A stretch of 64,000 bases of DNA from Paenibacillus sp. FSL H8-0048 (lineage in GTDB: Bacteria > Bacillota > Bacilli > Paenibacillales > Paenibacillaceae): contig NZ_JBBODF010000001.1 in assembly GCF_038002825.1 (NCBI RefSeq), positions 868,001 through 932,000 on the forward strand, read 5' to 3'. This document shows positions 33,225 through 41,400 of the stretch, in pieces. The position numbers and the translations under genes are program-made. How positions within the stretch are numbered: the stretch's first letter is position 1; the number at the start of each line of letters is the position of its first letter. Below the pieces are notes generated by a model. It saw nothing but the letters and a program-made list of their open reading frames with translations. It ran no database searches and was not told the origin of the DNA.

Positions 33225-33845
33225 CTACAAATAGTCCGTAACGTCAAATTCCCGATCCTTATAGTAATATTTCCGGTCTTCTTCCGTGATCTCGCGGATA
33301 ATCCGGCACGGACTGCCTACGGCGATGACATTATCAGGGATATCCTTAGTCACTACACTGCCCGCACCGATGACCACGTTATTCCCGATAGTTACACCTG
33401 GATTCACAATAACATTGCCGCCGATCCACACATTGTTGCCGATGGTGATGGCAATTCCGTATTCATAGCCTGAATTCCTGGAATCGGGATGGACGGGATG
33501 GCCTGCTGTATAGAGTGATACATTCGGAGCGAACATGACATTCTCGCCAATGACCACCTTGCCTACATCGAGAATCGTACAGTTGAAATTAGCATAGAAA
33601 TTATTCCCTACAGTGATATTCGATCCATAATCGCAGCGGAAGGGAGTCTCAATATGCACAAGCTCCCCTGTCTTGCCCAAAAGCTTGCGGATCAGCCCGT
33701 CTCTCTCCTCGTGTGCGTCGGGAGAGAGTGAATTCAGCTGGTGAACCAGTAGCCTCGCGGCTGTCCGTTCTTCGGTTAATCCGTCCAGCCATGCTTTATA
33801 GGGCAAGCCTGCGAGCATTCTGTCTTTCTGATTCATAGGATTCAT
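33225..33845 (-). CDS. Sugar O-acetyltransferase, Maa/NodL family
   Basis: A 206-residue left-handed beta-helix acetyltransferase with an N-terminal Mac domain (M-L-A-G-L-P-Y-K-A-W, residues 10-19), hexapeptide repeats across about 75-190 (I-G-N-N-V-W-I-G-G-N-V-I-V-N-P-G-V-T-I-G) and active-site His in Y-T-A-G-H-P-V-H-P. It acetylates maltose, glucose or a related sugar using acetyl-CoA. It is last in the yojF-bshB2 group; the link to bacillithiol is positional only, though acetylated glucosaminyl malate is the BshB substrate class. Confidence 0.88.
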   Translation of the reverse strand: MNPMNQKDRMLAGLPYKAWLDGLTEERTAARLLVHQLNSLSPDAHEERDGLIRKLLGKTGELVHIETPFRCDYGSNITVGNNFYANFNCTILDVGKVVIGENVMFAPNVSLYTAGHPVHPDSRNSGYEYGIAITIGNNVWIGGNVIVNPGVTIGNNVVIGAGSVVTKDIPDNVIAVGSPCRIIREITEEDRKYYYKDREFDVTDYL

Positions 33846-33864
33846 AAGGTATTCCTGCCTTCTC

Positions 33865-34551
33865 TTAGTGTTGTGTGTTCATGGGGTAGGTCCAGAAGAC
33901 TTCCCGTCCGAAGCGGAGCTGAATCTCCTCGGCCGTCAGCACCTGATTGCCGACAAGCTCCGCCGCCTGGAATTGCGAACGGTGTGCCTGGATAGAGGCC
34001 ATCTTCTTGTCCAGGAATGCGGTGACATCGACATGCACATCCGGGAGGCCGATGTGCTTCTCATGGCCGATGGCGAATGCGCCACAGTGAACCACCGGCC
34101 GCTCTGCAGGCGGCAGCTGCCGGACTGCCCGGATAACGGCTGCTCCTGTAGCATCGTGATCCGGGTGTACGCTGTAGCCGGGATAGAAGGTAATCACAAG
34201 CGTAGGAGCCAGCTCATGGATCAGCGCCAGCAGTGTCTGATCCAGCAGCTGCTGATCCTCGAATTCAATCATTTTATCGTGGAAGCCCAGCATTCTTAAG
34301 TCTTGTATGCCGATAGCCCGGCAGGACGCCCGCAGCTCTTCCTTGCGGATCTCCGGCAGCGTCACCCGGTTGGCAAACGGCGGAATCCCCATATTGCGTC
34401 CCATTTCGCCTAGCGTCAGGCAGGCATAGGTTACTTCGGCGCCTTGCTGAATATACTTCGCAATAGTGCCAGCCGCTCCAAAAGCCTCATCGTCAGGATG
34501 CGGAAACACCACCAGTATGCGCTTATGTTCTGTAGTCTGTGTATTGTTCAT
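33865..34551 (-). CDS. bshB2: BshB2-type bacillithiol deacetylase (copy 1)
   Basis: A 228-residue PIG-L/LmbE-family zinc deacetylase. The metal site P-H-P-D-D-E is at residues 17-22, and the H-P-D-H-D-A-T-G motif is near 128. The BshB family removes the acetyl group from N-acetylglucosaminyl malate during bacillithiol synthesis. It shares long identical stretches with the gene at 35485-36201 (for example L-G-E-M-G-R-N-M-G and H-D-K-M-I-E-F-E-D), so they are paralogues in one operon. GGGAGG precedes ATG 34551. Confidence 0.87.
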   Translation of the reverse strand: MNNTQTTEHKRILVVFPHPDDEAFGAAGTIAKYIQQGAEVTYACLTLGEMGRNMGIPPFANRVTLPEIRKEELRASCRAIGIQDLRMLGFHDKMIEFEDQQLLDQTLLALIHELAPTLVITFYPGYSVHPDHDATGAAVIRAVRQLPPAERPVVHCGAFAIGHEKHIGLPDVHVDVTAFLDKKMASIQAHRSQFQAAELVGNQVLTAEEIQLRFGREVFWTYPMNTQH

Positions 34552-34565
34552 AGGTTCATTCCTCC

Positions 34566-34874
34566 CTACCCCTCAACCACATCGGCCCGCAGGTCCGTGG
34601 CAATCTCAAGAATCACAGGCACAATCGCCTCCATGGACAAGGCCACGTACAGCTCGCCCATGTACAGCCGGAACGGGTACTCCGCACCCTCATGACTCCA
34701 CATGAAAAAATCCCCTTCGATCGACATCGTGCTCTCTGCACCTTGCACAGTGTAGACCTGTGAATAACTGAAGCCGGATTTACCGGCAAAATATTGCTTG
34801 CATTCCTCCAGGGTTAGTGCCTGCTCTGCATTCTCTTCCTGCATGGAACGGGTAATTCGTAAACGCTGGCTCAT
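34566..34874 (-). CDS. Hypothetical protein, 102 aa
   Basis: A 102-residue soluble protein with a helical N-terminus (E-E-N-A-E-Q-A-L-T-L-E-E-C-K-Q-Y-F) followed by beta-like segments with many aromatic residues and a hydrophobic C-terminal helix. I do not recognise the family. GGAGG precedes ATG 34874. It lies 14 bp before bshB2 copy 1 and within the same minus-strand operon, so it is likely a real gene. Confidence 0.75.
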   Translation of the reverse strand: MSQRLRITRSMQEENAEQALTLEECKQYFAGKSGFSYSQVYTVQGAESTMSIEGDFFMWSHEGAEYPFRLYMGELYVALSMEAIVPVILEIATDLRADVVEG

Positions 34875-34925
34875 CGGTGATCCTCCACAATGTTAATATT
34901 TAAGCTAATCCGTGCGTTAAATCCG

Positions 34926-35468
34926 TTAACTAATATCCGCCGGGTTGATGATGGCAAGAATCTGGTGGTCCTTCCACACGCCGCGGATCTTCACATTCAG
35001 CCGGGCAATGCCTTCCTTATGGAAGCCTGCATTCTCCAGTACACGGATAGAACCGGGATTATCCGGTGAAGCTTCCCCTGTAATCCGGTGGAACTTCAGC
35101 TCCTCGAAGGCATAGCGCACGACCTGTTTCACCGCCTCCGTCATATAGCCTTTACCATTATATTCCTTGTCCAGACTGTACCCGATCATACAGCTCTGCA
35201 GCGGTCCCCTCACCACAAAAGACAGACTGACACTGCCGATGATCCGGCGGTCAGCCTTGTGAATGACCAGGAAGTCGTATCTCTCATCTGCTGCCCTGAA
35301 CTCTTCATACTGCGTAAGCTTGTCCCGCTGGTACTCCTCTGTATAGAAATCCCCGCAGATCTCCGGCGAATGCTCTTCAAAAAACTCACGGTTACGCAAA
35401 TACATCCCCAACAGCTCAGCGGCATCTTCAGGCCCGGGGAAGCGGATATATACCCGCTCTTCTGTCAT
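34926..35468 (-). CDS. GNAT N-acetyltransferase, RimJ/RimL type
   Basis: A 180-residue acetyltransferase with the RimJ/RimL layout: opening strand V-Y-I-R-F-P-G-P-E-D-A, central I-G-S-V-S-L-S-F-V, acetyl-CoA site Y-S-L-D-K-E-Y-N-G-K-G-Y-M-T-E-A near residues 97-112 and R-I-T-G-E-A-S-P-D-N-P-G-S-I-R-V-L-E-N-A-G near 133. It would acetylate a protein N-terminus, ribosomal protein or small amine. GGAGGGG precedes ATG 35468. It sits between the two bshB2 copies. Confidence 0.87.
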   Translation of the reverse strand: MTEERVYIRFPGPEDAAELLGMYLRNREFFEEHSPEICGDFYTEEYQRDKLTQYEEFRAADERYDFLVIHKADRRIIGSVSLSFVVRGPLQSCMIGYSLDKEYNGKGYMTEAVKQVVRYAFEELKFHRITGEASPDNPGSIRVLENAGFHKEGIARLNVKIRGVWKDHQILAIINPADIS

Positions 35469-35484
35469 TTCTACCCCTCCATTC

Positions 35485-36201
35485 TTAATTGCTGCACAGT
35501 ACCGCTTCCTCCGGCTGTTCCTTGCATTCCGGGAACCGGTAGGTCCAAAAGCGTTCCGTACCGTACTTGCCGCAGATTACCGGATCGGTGGGTTTAAGGC
35601 CGCCAAGCACTTTCTCCGGCTGGAACTGGGTGCGGTGCGCCAGAATGGAGTTGATTTTGACCGTGATAAAAGGAGTCACATCGGTGACTACATCGGCTGC
35701 TCCAATCCGCTGCTGATGGCCGTTCGAGAAGGCGACACTATGTACAACCGGACGTTCCGCAGCGGGCAGCCGGGCAATGGTACGGATAACCGCAGCACCA
35801 GTAGCATCGTGATCCGGGTGCACGCTATAACCAGGGTAGAACGTAATAACCAGCGACGGGGTAAGCTCCTTCACGAGCGATGCAATCCGGTGATCCAGGA
35901 GTGCCGGGTCTTCGAACTCAATCATTTTGTCATGGAAGCCCAGCATCCTCAGGTCTTGAATCCCAATGGCCTTACAGGAAGCTTCGAGCTCCGCTTGGCG
36001 GATAGCCGGCAGGGTCGTGCGGTTTGCAAGGAGCGGAACGCCCATGTTCCGGCCCATCTCTCCCAGTGTCAGACAGGCATAGGTCACCTCTGCACCTGCT
36101 GCGATATACATCGCCAGTGTCCCGGATACGAAGTAAGCCTCATCGTCGGGATGGGGAAGCACAACCAGAATTCTTGCATGGTTCATAGATTTATTATTCA
36201 C
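35485..36201 (-). CDS. bshB2: BshB2-type bacillithiol deacetylase (copy 2, next to YojF)
   Basis: A 238-residue LmbE-family deacetylase with P-H-P-D-D-E and H-P-D-H-D-A-T-G intact. It follows yojF as in Bacillus, so this is the likelier orthologue of BshB2. GTG 36201 has GGAGG 10 bases upstream; ATG 36186 is an alternative; the longer frame runs into yojF. It is paralogous to copy 1 but differs in the C-terminal third and near the active site (A-Y-F-V-S-G against A-F-G-A-A-G after the DDE). Confidence 0.88.
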   Translation of the reverse strand: MNNKSMNHARILVVLPHPDDEAYFVSGTLAMYIAAGAEVTYACLTLGEMGRNMGVPLLANRTTLPAIRQAELEASCKAIGIQDLRMLGFHDKMIEFEDPALLDHRIASLVKELTPSLVITFYPGYSVHPDHDATGAAVIRTIARLPAAERPVVHSVAFSNGHQQRIGAADVVTDVTPFITVKINSILAHRTQFQPEKVLGGLKPTDPVICGKYGTERFWTYRFPECKEQPEEAVLCSN

Positions 36202-36223
36202 GCTAGTTGTTCCTCCATTTTGT

Positions 36224-36568
36224 TTAAAAAGGGGTCCGGCTAAGCTGCAACGCCACAATCAGCTTGCCCTGACTGTCATGGCCGGCCAGAATCAGCCGCT
36301 CCTTATCGTGCTCATCTACATGGGTAAGTCCTTCGGCGTAAATCCAGCCTTGCTCTGTCTTCAGGCCAACCCGGTAAGGTCCTGTGCCTGAGATAGAGCC
36401 GTTCGTGTAACGGATCACTGCATTGCTGATGAACGCCGAGCCTGGGGGACGTGTGCTGTCGATATGACTGGCATAAGCTCCTGTTGTGAGCTCAAGATGG
36501 ATATATAGATCCTCGCCGACGAATTGGTCGATGCGGGTCTGAATCGCCTGGGGTTGAATGAGTTGCAT
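36224..36568 (-). CDS. yojF: YojF-family protein (DUF1806)
   Basis: A 114-residue protein matching YojF: an opening segment with D-L-Y-I-H-L-E-L-T-T-G-A-Y, then N-A-V-I-R-Y, G-T-G-P-Y-R-V-G-L-K-T-E-Q-G-W-I-Y-A-E-G-L-T, and an end L-Q-L-S-R-T-P-F. It has no known activity but is regularly found beside BshB2. AGGAGGG precedes ATG 36568. First gene of the operon; promoter at 36614-36642. Confidence 0.9.
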   Translation of the reverse strand: MQLIQPQAIQTRIDQFVGEDLYIHLELTTGAYASHIDSTRPPGSAFISNAVIRYTNGSISGTGPYRVGLKTEQGWIYAEGLTHVDEHDKERLILAGHDSQGKLIVALQLSRTPF

Positions 36569-36613
36569 AAGGCCCTCCTATAGTGTAAAAGAATAGCTGG
36601 TTCCAGTGCATTC

Positions 36614-36642
36614 ATTATACATGAAAAAAAGAGCCTGCCCAA
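36614..36642 (-). promoter_or_regulatory. Promoter of the yojF-bshB2 operon
   Basis: On the minus strand TTGGGC (36642-36637), 17 bp, TATAAT (36619-36614), about 46 bp before yojF. The -35 lies inside the terminator stem of the preceding gene, so terminator and promoter overlap. Confidence 0.6.
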
Positions 36643-36669
36643 GGAACCCGAAGAATTCCTTAAGCAAGC
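36624..36669 (-). terminator. Terminator of the copper-amine-oxidase-like protein gene
   Basis: GCTTGCTTAAGGAA pairs with TTCCTTGGGCAGGC (three G-U pairs) around a 9-base loop, followed by CTTTTTTT on the minus strand, 17 bp after the stop. Confidence 0.9.
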
Positions 36670-36685
36670 CCGGTGACGCTGATAA

Positions 36686-37759
36686 TTAAAGATCAACTAT
36701 AGAGAAAACCTTATCATTAAGGAAATAGACGTATTGGCGTCCGTACACTACATAACCATCATAAACCTCGTCCGGATCTCCCCAGGAGAGCAGAAGCTCG
36801 GTGATCGTCATGCCGCTGACCGCCCGCTCTTCACGGATGGAATTCCACATTTTATCGCTGATCTTGAAGGTCGTTTGCGGATTCTTGAAATATAAGATGT
36901 CTTCGACGTAATCACCATAATCACCCGCAGTTGGATCAATCTCCACCGGAATCTCCTGCCCGTTGGCCCGGCGGATGATCATCTCTAAATTCCCGTTTAC
37001 AGGATTGGAGCGGAAGTTAGCGATAGTCGCTTTTTCAAAGTTTTTGAACGGACTATCGCTAATCTTGGCGTTCCGGGTCCACACCGTTTGTCCATTATAG
37101 TAATACTTCAGATAATCGATATTCTCACTATAATACATGGTATTGTCCACAAAATCATTCAAATCCAGGACCCATTCGGTTCCGGCCTCATTTTGCATCA
37201 CAAAGTTCTGGTTGTTGTCATCAACGTACTGTACACTTTTCACCCAGTGGCTGCCCGGATGTCCATATAAGTATACCTTTTTACCTAGCGCAGTCCCCAT
37301 CGTTCCAGGCAGCTTGCTGATCGCGTAGAGCATACTGTTGCTCTTATTCTTGCCATCCTCTGTACTCCAGACGAACAACGCTATGGCGCTGGAGGCGTAT
37401 TTGCCGTCGATCGCGCCGAGCTTCAGCAGGGTTTTGAAGGCTACGTAATTGGAGCTTTTGTACAAAATAGAGTTATCCTTCTTCAGCTTGGTGCTTCCTT
37501 TACTGCCTGTGATAGTTACGCCATTAGCATCTGAAGCCACAGTGAAACCCGGAATCTGCCCGGCCAGCTTAACCGGTACATAGGCAGAGCCATTTACAAG
37601 CACAGATTTGACTGGCGAAATAAGCAGGTTGCCTTCGACAAACGTAGCAATCTCCGTGTACGCCGGTGCGGTTGCGGCCGCTGCCTGTCCGGCGCCTCCC
37701 GGATAGACCAGTCCGAGCGCAAGCAGCAGAGTGGTGAGCAGTAATGCAAGTTTTTTCAT
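36686..37759 (-). CDS. Secreted protein with copper amine oxidase N-terminal-like domain
   Basis: A 357-residue exported protein: signal peptide about 1-29 (L-L-L-A-L-G-L-V-Y-P-G-G-A-G-Q-A-A-A-A), then a region resembling the copper amine oxidase N-terminal stalk (V-L-V-N-G-S-A-Y-V-P-V-K-L-A near residue 55 and Y-V-A-F-K-T-L-L-K-L-G-A near 104), common in Paenibacillus surface proteins and without catalytic activity. The rest is unassigned and rich in Tyr and Asn, ending in a strand set with Y-G-R-Q-Y-V-Y-F. GAAGGA precedes ATG 37759. It follows the HK gene on the same strand by 98 bp, across a CCGGCA/TGCCGG hairpin at about 37801-37815. Confidence 0.75.
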   Translation of the reverse strand: MKKLALLLTTLLLALGLVYPGGAGQAAAATAPAYTEIATFVEGNLLISPVKSVLVNGSAYVPVKLAGQIPGFTVASDANGVTITGSKGSTKLKKDNSILYKSSNYVAFKTLLKLGAIDGKYASSAIALFVWSTEDGKNKSNSMLYAISKLPGTMGTALGKKVYLYGHPGSHWVKSVQYVDDNNQNFVMQNEAGTEWVLDLNDFVDNTMYYSENIDYLKYYYNGQTVWTRNAKISDSPFKNFEKATIANFRSNPVNGNLEMIIRRANGQEIPVEIDPTAGDYGDYVEDILYFKNPQTTFKISDKMWNSIREERAVSGMTITELLLSWGDPDEVYDGYVVYGRQYVYFLNDKVFSIVDL

Positions 37760-37857
37760 AGATGTTCTAATTCCTTCCCCCGATGTAAGTTAGGTGTCCC
37801 GGCAAGGTGCCGGAATCTTCCAGATCAGTACATTCGACAAGAAGTTAATTATTTCCT

Positions 37858-39282
37858 CTATTTCGGGATACGGATCACAAACACCGTCGGCTCCCCTTCC
37901 CTGCTCTCCAGCAGCAGTGAACCCTCCATCTTCTCCACGTTCTTCTTGGCGATGGACAAGCCCAGTCCGGTTCCTCCGCTGGCCGTCGTCCGCGCCTCAT
38001 CTCCCCGCACAAACGGATCAAAAATCGTGTCCCACAGCTCCCTCGGAATGCCGACGCCATTGTCTGCAATCTCGATCCTGATCTGCGTATCCTCGGGAAT
38101 CACGGATACCCGGATGCGCGTCCCTTCGGGATTATAGGCCAGCGCATTGCCGATCAGATTATTAATGACACTGGCGAACAGCTCGGGATCATAACGGGCA
38201 TAGACCTCTTCTTCGGGCACCTGCAGGTGAAGCTCGAAGTCTTTTTGCTCAAACTCGCCGTAGGTGTCGGCAATCATCTCCCGCAGATGATCGCCCAGCT
38301 CTAGCCGCTCTATCCGCAGGATGAAATCCGGTGAGTCCAGCTTAAGCAGATCCAGCATATGCGTAATGAGCTTCGTGACCTGCACGGACTTGGTGTAGAT
38401 GTAATTCAAATATTTCGTCTGCCGCTCCGGGTCAGTAACGCGTCCTTCGACAAGCGCCTGCGCATACCCCTGGATGCTGGTAATAGGGGTCTTCAGGTCA
38501 TGCGACAGATCGACCATCAGCCGCTGCTTGCTTTTCTCGGCCAGGCGCTTCTCCTCAGTCGTCTTCTCAATCACATCAGCCATATAGTTGAAGCTGTGGC
38601 CGATCCGCAGGAACTCGGTCTCTGCATACAGGGCAATCCGCGTGTTGTAATGCCCTTCCATCATACGGTTCAAGCCCAGATTCAGCACCCGCAGCGGCTT
38701 CTTGATCCGTCTGGAGACCCAATAGCTGTACACAAAAATCAGCAGCAGAATCAAACCGCTGACCAGGAATACATAAAAGAACACCGAATGATTCAGATAG
38801 GAGACCAGAAACTCGTTGTTAATGGAGATATTGATTACATCGCGGGGAATCTTAAGCAACATCCAGGCTGCCCCGCTGTCCTGCTCCGTAACACTCGTAA
38901 TAGAATAGTAAAAAGGCTGGTCGCTGCGGTTCTCCAGTCCGATATACAGCATGTCCTCGTCATAAGCTTGAATATCATCCTGCTTCTCACCAATGACCTG
39001 AATCACCCGCTTGCCGGAATCCAGCAGCTCCAGCCAGCCACCGCTCTTCAGCAGACGCTCACTCTCCGGCCCTTGGCCCAGCTCCTCCTGGTACGCTCCG
39101 GCCTCCACAGAGAGATTGGGGTCTGGCTTCATTTGCTCCCGGATGACCTGGGCAATATCCTTTTGGACGAATAGATAGACCACTAACACCAGCATAAGCA
39201 GCATACAGTTGAACAGCAGGAAGTCGATGGTCAGCGACGTCTGCAGCGGACGGTTATCTCTACTTTTCCACGGGTGCTTCAA
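37858..39282 (-). CDS. Sensor histidine kinase with extracellular sensor domain
   Basis: A 474-residue kinase: TM1 about 18-40, extracellular domain about 41-165, TM2 about 167-190, HAMP about 191-245, HisKA with H261 (D-L-S-H-D-L-K-T-P), HATPase with N-N-L-I-G-N-A-L-A-Y-N-P, D-N-G-V-G-I and G-T-G-L-G-L-S-I. ATG 39282 overlaps the end of its regulator gene by 23 bp, which indicates tight coupling. The signal is unknown. The downstream secreted protein could be a target or accessory (inference). Confidence 0.9.
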   Translation of the reverse strand: MKHPWKSRDNRPLQTSLTIDFLLFNCMLLMLVLVVYLFVQKDIAQVIREQMKPDPNLSVEAGAYQEELGQGPESERLLKSGGWLELLDSGKRVIQVIGEKQDDIQAYDEDMLYIGLENRSDQPFYYSITSVTEQDSGAAWMLLKIPRDVINISINNEFLVSYLNHSVFFYVFLVSGLILLLIFVYSYWVSRRIKKPLRVLNLGLNRMMEGHYNTRIALYAETEFLRIGHSFNYMADVIEKTTEEKRLAEKSKQRLMVDLSHDLKTPITSIQGYAQALVEGRVTDPERQTKYLNYIYTKSVQVTKLITHMLDLLKLDSPDFILRIERLELGDHLREMIADTYGEFEQKDFELHLQVPEEEVYARYDPELFASVINNLIGNALAYNPEGTRIRVSVIPEDTQIRIEIADNGVGIPRELWDTIFDPFVRGDEARTTASGGTGLGLSIAKKNVEKMEGSLLLESREGEPTVFVIRIPK

Positions 39283-39967
39283 TTTTGTACCCCAATCCCC
39301 TGATCGTCTTCAGGTATTCCGGTCTCTTGGAATCTCGTTCGATCTTGTCGCGGATGTTGCTGATATGCACCATTATGCTGTTGTCCTCGTAGACGTAGAA
39401 ATCTTCCCAGACAGTCTCATAGATCTTCTTGCGTGTAAAAACACGTCCCGGCTGCTGCATCAGCAGCTCCAGGATCTTGTATTCGGTCGAAGTCAGAGCG
39501 ACGGCCTCCCCGGCCACCTCAACCTGACAGGTGCTCCGGTCCAGCGTCAGCCTTCCAAGAACAATCTGCTCACTGCGCTTCTCCTCCTCCGGTGCCTTAG
39601 CATCGAACTGATGCACCCGCCGCAGCATGGCCCCGGCACGCGCCACAATCTCCAGCGGATTAAAAGGCTTAGCGATATAGTCGTCCGCTCCAAGCTCCAG
39701 CCCCAGGATTTTATCATGATACTGGCTCTTGGCGGACAGGAACAGCACAGGGAAATGCTCATGCTCCCGAATCCGCTTCAGCAGCTGCAGCCCGTCCATC
39801 CCCGGCATCATAATGTCCAGGATCGCCAGGTCAATCTTGTTATTCTGCATCCGCTGGAGCGCTTCAATTCCGTTCCCCGCGGTCAAAATCGTATATTCCT
39901 TCTCCAGATACAGCTGCAGAAGCTCAACAATCTCCGATTCGTCATCGGCTATGAGAATGGTATACAT
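39260..39967 (-). CDS. OmpR-family response regulator
   Basis: A 235-residue regulator with receiver domain (D-D-E at 8-10, phospho-acceptor Asp in A-I-L-D-I-M-M-P-G near residue 52, L-S-A-K and Y-I-A-K-P-F) and C-terminal winged helix ending T-I-R-G-L-G-Y-K-I. AGAGGGGG precedes ATG 39967. Three direct repeats at 11-bp spacing lie 60-90 bp upstream and probably mediate autoregulation. Operon with the overlapping kinase gene. Confidence 0.92.
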   Translation of the reverse strand: MYTILIADDESEIVELLQLYLEKEYTILTAGNGIEALQRMQNNKIDLAILDIMMPGMDGLQLLKRIREHEHFPVLFLSAKSQYHDKILGLELGADDYIAKPFNPLEIVARAGAMLRRVHQFDAKAPEEEKRSEQIVLGRLTLDRSTCQVEVAGEAVALTSTEYKILELLMQQPGRVFTRKKIYETVWEDFYVYEDNSIMVHISNIRDKIERDSKRPEYLKTIRGLGYKIEAPVEK

Positions 39968-40026
39968 GGTGAATCCCCCTCTATCTTGTCATGCAAGCCG
40001 CGCTCTTTGTAACTATAGCCTGCCAT

Positions 40027-40054
40027 TCTTAATCCAGTCTAAACCAAATCTAAA
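40027..40054 (-). promoter_or_regulatory. Three direct repeats at 11-bp spacing upstream of the response regulator
   Basis: TCTTAA (40027), TCTAAA (40038) and TCTAAA (40049) start exactly 11 bp apart (TTTAGA on the coding strand). This is the tandem arrangement bound by OmpR-family regulators, 60 bp upstream of such a gene. Confidence 0.6.
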
Positions 40055-40081
40055 GAAAAGATAAAGAATTATTACAACTTA

Positions 40082-40282
40082 AAGCTTGGTCGTCGCTGCG
40101 GTGAACATTTGGACTTCCGGCCGCTGTTGACTCCAGATTTCTTCTATTAGACCGCTGTGCGCGGTTGAAATCCAAACACAAGCTTATGCTTCCGATGCGA
40201 GCTTTCCTTCGGAAAGCTTTTAGGCGGACGCTACCGCTCCTCCAGTTCCAAATTTCCCCTCCGCTTCTTTTTGCTTTTCGTT
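40082..40282 (+). repeat. Dispersed structured element, copy 1 (201 bp)
   Basis: This stretch matches 55647-55808 over both ends: a left block (G-G-T-C-G-T-C, then GTGAACATTTGGACTTCCGG) and a right block (CTCCTCCAGTTCCAAATTTC, then CCCTCCG, TTCTTTTTGCTTTTCGTT). Between them GATTTC pairs with GAAATC around an inner ACCGC/GCGGT stem. ATTTGGA in the left block can pair with TCCAAAT in the right. Copy 1 has an extra hairpin (AGCTTTCC, TTC, GGAAAGCT at 40200-40218). It lies in the 480-bp gap 39968-40447, which holds no convincing gene. Confidence 0.75.
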
Positions 40283-40447
40283 TGTAAAACCTCTTACAGT
40301 TCCAATAATCCTCAACAATTTCAAGAAAATAATAGACTGAATAATACAAAAAAAGAACAGCTGTACAGCCAATAAATAGCTGAACCGACTGTTCTATCAA
40401 GTAGGGGATTGCTTAGTCAGAGCTTGCAGGTGAGGGTTAGCTTCACC

Positions 40448-41242
40448 TTACACCGTAGGTACAGTTCCACCGTCAATCACGTACTCGGCACCCGTTATGG
40501 ATGCTGCGCGGTCAGAAGCGAGGAAGGCCACCAGCTCGCCCACCTCCTCAGGGAAGCCGGGGCGTCCGATGGGTATGCCGCCCAGCGCGTCCATTACCGA
40601 CTGCAGCGCACTTTCTACACTGCCGGTCACCTCCGCAATACTCTTCAAAAAGTCCCCGGTTGCTTCGGTTTGAATGAAGCCCGGCGCGACCCGGTTCACC
40701 CGGATGCCCTTCGGAGAGAATTCTTTGGATAAGCTCTTGCTGTAACTGCTTAACGCAGCTTTGGCGGCTGCATAGGGGATGGTCGATTCGATCAGCGGCA
40801 GCACTCTTTGAATGGAAGAGATATGGATGATGACTCCCTTGCCCTGCTCCAGCATGAGCGGGATCAGTCCCCGGTCCAGCCGCACAGCTGCCAGCAGGTT
40901 CAGATTCAGCGCATCCATCCAGTGTTCATCGGATGCTGCGAGAAATCCTCCAGCTGGTGTTGAGCTGCCGCCAGCGTTATTCACCAGAATGTCGAGCCGC
41001 CCGAACCGGGCCTTGACTGCTGCAATGACTCGCTCCACGCCTTCAGGCGTGGACAGATCGGCCTGGACGAACAAATCCGAAGCGGGCCCTTCCTTCGGAA
41101 GTGTCCGGGCAGTAGTCATAACTTCAGCTCCTGCCGCTGTGAACCGGGCAGCGATTGCCTGTCCCATTCCCTTGGTACCGCCTGTTACCAGGATTCTTTT
41201 ACCTTCGTATTCTGTCAGCGGACTTGCATAAGTTATAGCCAT
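40448..41242 (-). CDS. Short-chain dehydrogenase/reductase
   Basis: A 264-residue SDR oxidoreductase: cofactor loop T-G-G-T-K-G-M-G-Q near residues 20-28, N-N-A-G-G near 88, catalytic Ser in I-H-I-S-S-I near 145, and Y-A-A-A-K near 160 (Tyr and Lys present), with V-A-P-G-F-I following. It is a classical SDR acting on an unknown alcohol or ketone with NAD(P). GAGG precedes ATG 41242. It is divergent from a LysR gene, the usual arrangement of a regulator and its target. Confidence 0.9.
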   Translation of the reverse strand: MAITYASPLTEYEGKRILVTGGTKGMGQAIAARFTAAGAEVMTTARTLPKEGPASDLFVQADLSTPEGVERVIAAVKARFGRLDILVNNAGGSSTPAGGFLAASDEHWMDALNLNLLAAVRLDRGLIPLMLEQGKGVIIHISSIQRVLPLIESTIPYAAAKAALSSYSKSLSKEFSPKGIRVNRVAPGFIQTEATGDFLKSIAEVTGSVESALQSVMDALGGIPIGRPGFPEEVGELVAFLASDRAASITGAEYVIDGGTVPTV

Positions 41243-41317
41243 CGTTACAGCCTCTTTTCATTAAGGATTCCTCAGGTTAGGCTGGAAGTCGAGCCGTCCT
41301 GAGGTCTATATGTATAT

Positions 41318-41346
41318 ATTAGACTTGATTAATATGAGCGTCTAAT
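41318..41346. promoter_or_regulatory. Likely LysR-regulator binding dyad between SDR and LysR genes
   Basis: ATTAGAC (41318-41324) and GTCTAAT (41340-41346) form a perfect 7-bp inverted repeat 15 bp apart in the divergent intergenic region. An ATTA..TAAT-type dyad with T-N11-A-like symmetry is typical of LysR sites. Confidence 0.6.
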
Positions 41347-41400
41347 TTATTATTTTCATTAAATTCATTAATAATAGTAATATATAAGGAGGCTGTCTGC

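Noticed and set aside
40050..40400. Minus-strand frame of 116 codons through the dispersed element
   Set aside because: The shared part corresponds to the repeat element, which has structure-preserving changes and an insertion rather than codon-like conservation; copy 2 does not keep the same frame.
39968..40447. Riboswitch or T-box in the gap before the response regulator
   Set aside because: No T-box sequence, no specifier stem and no known aptamer core was recognised; the content is better described by direct repeats plus the dispersed element.
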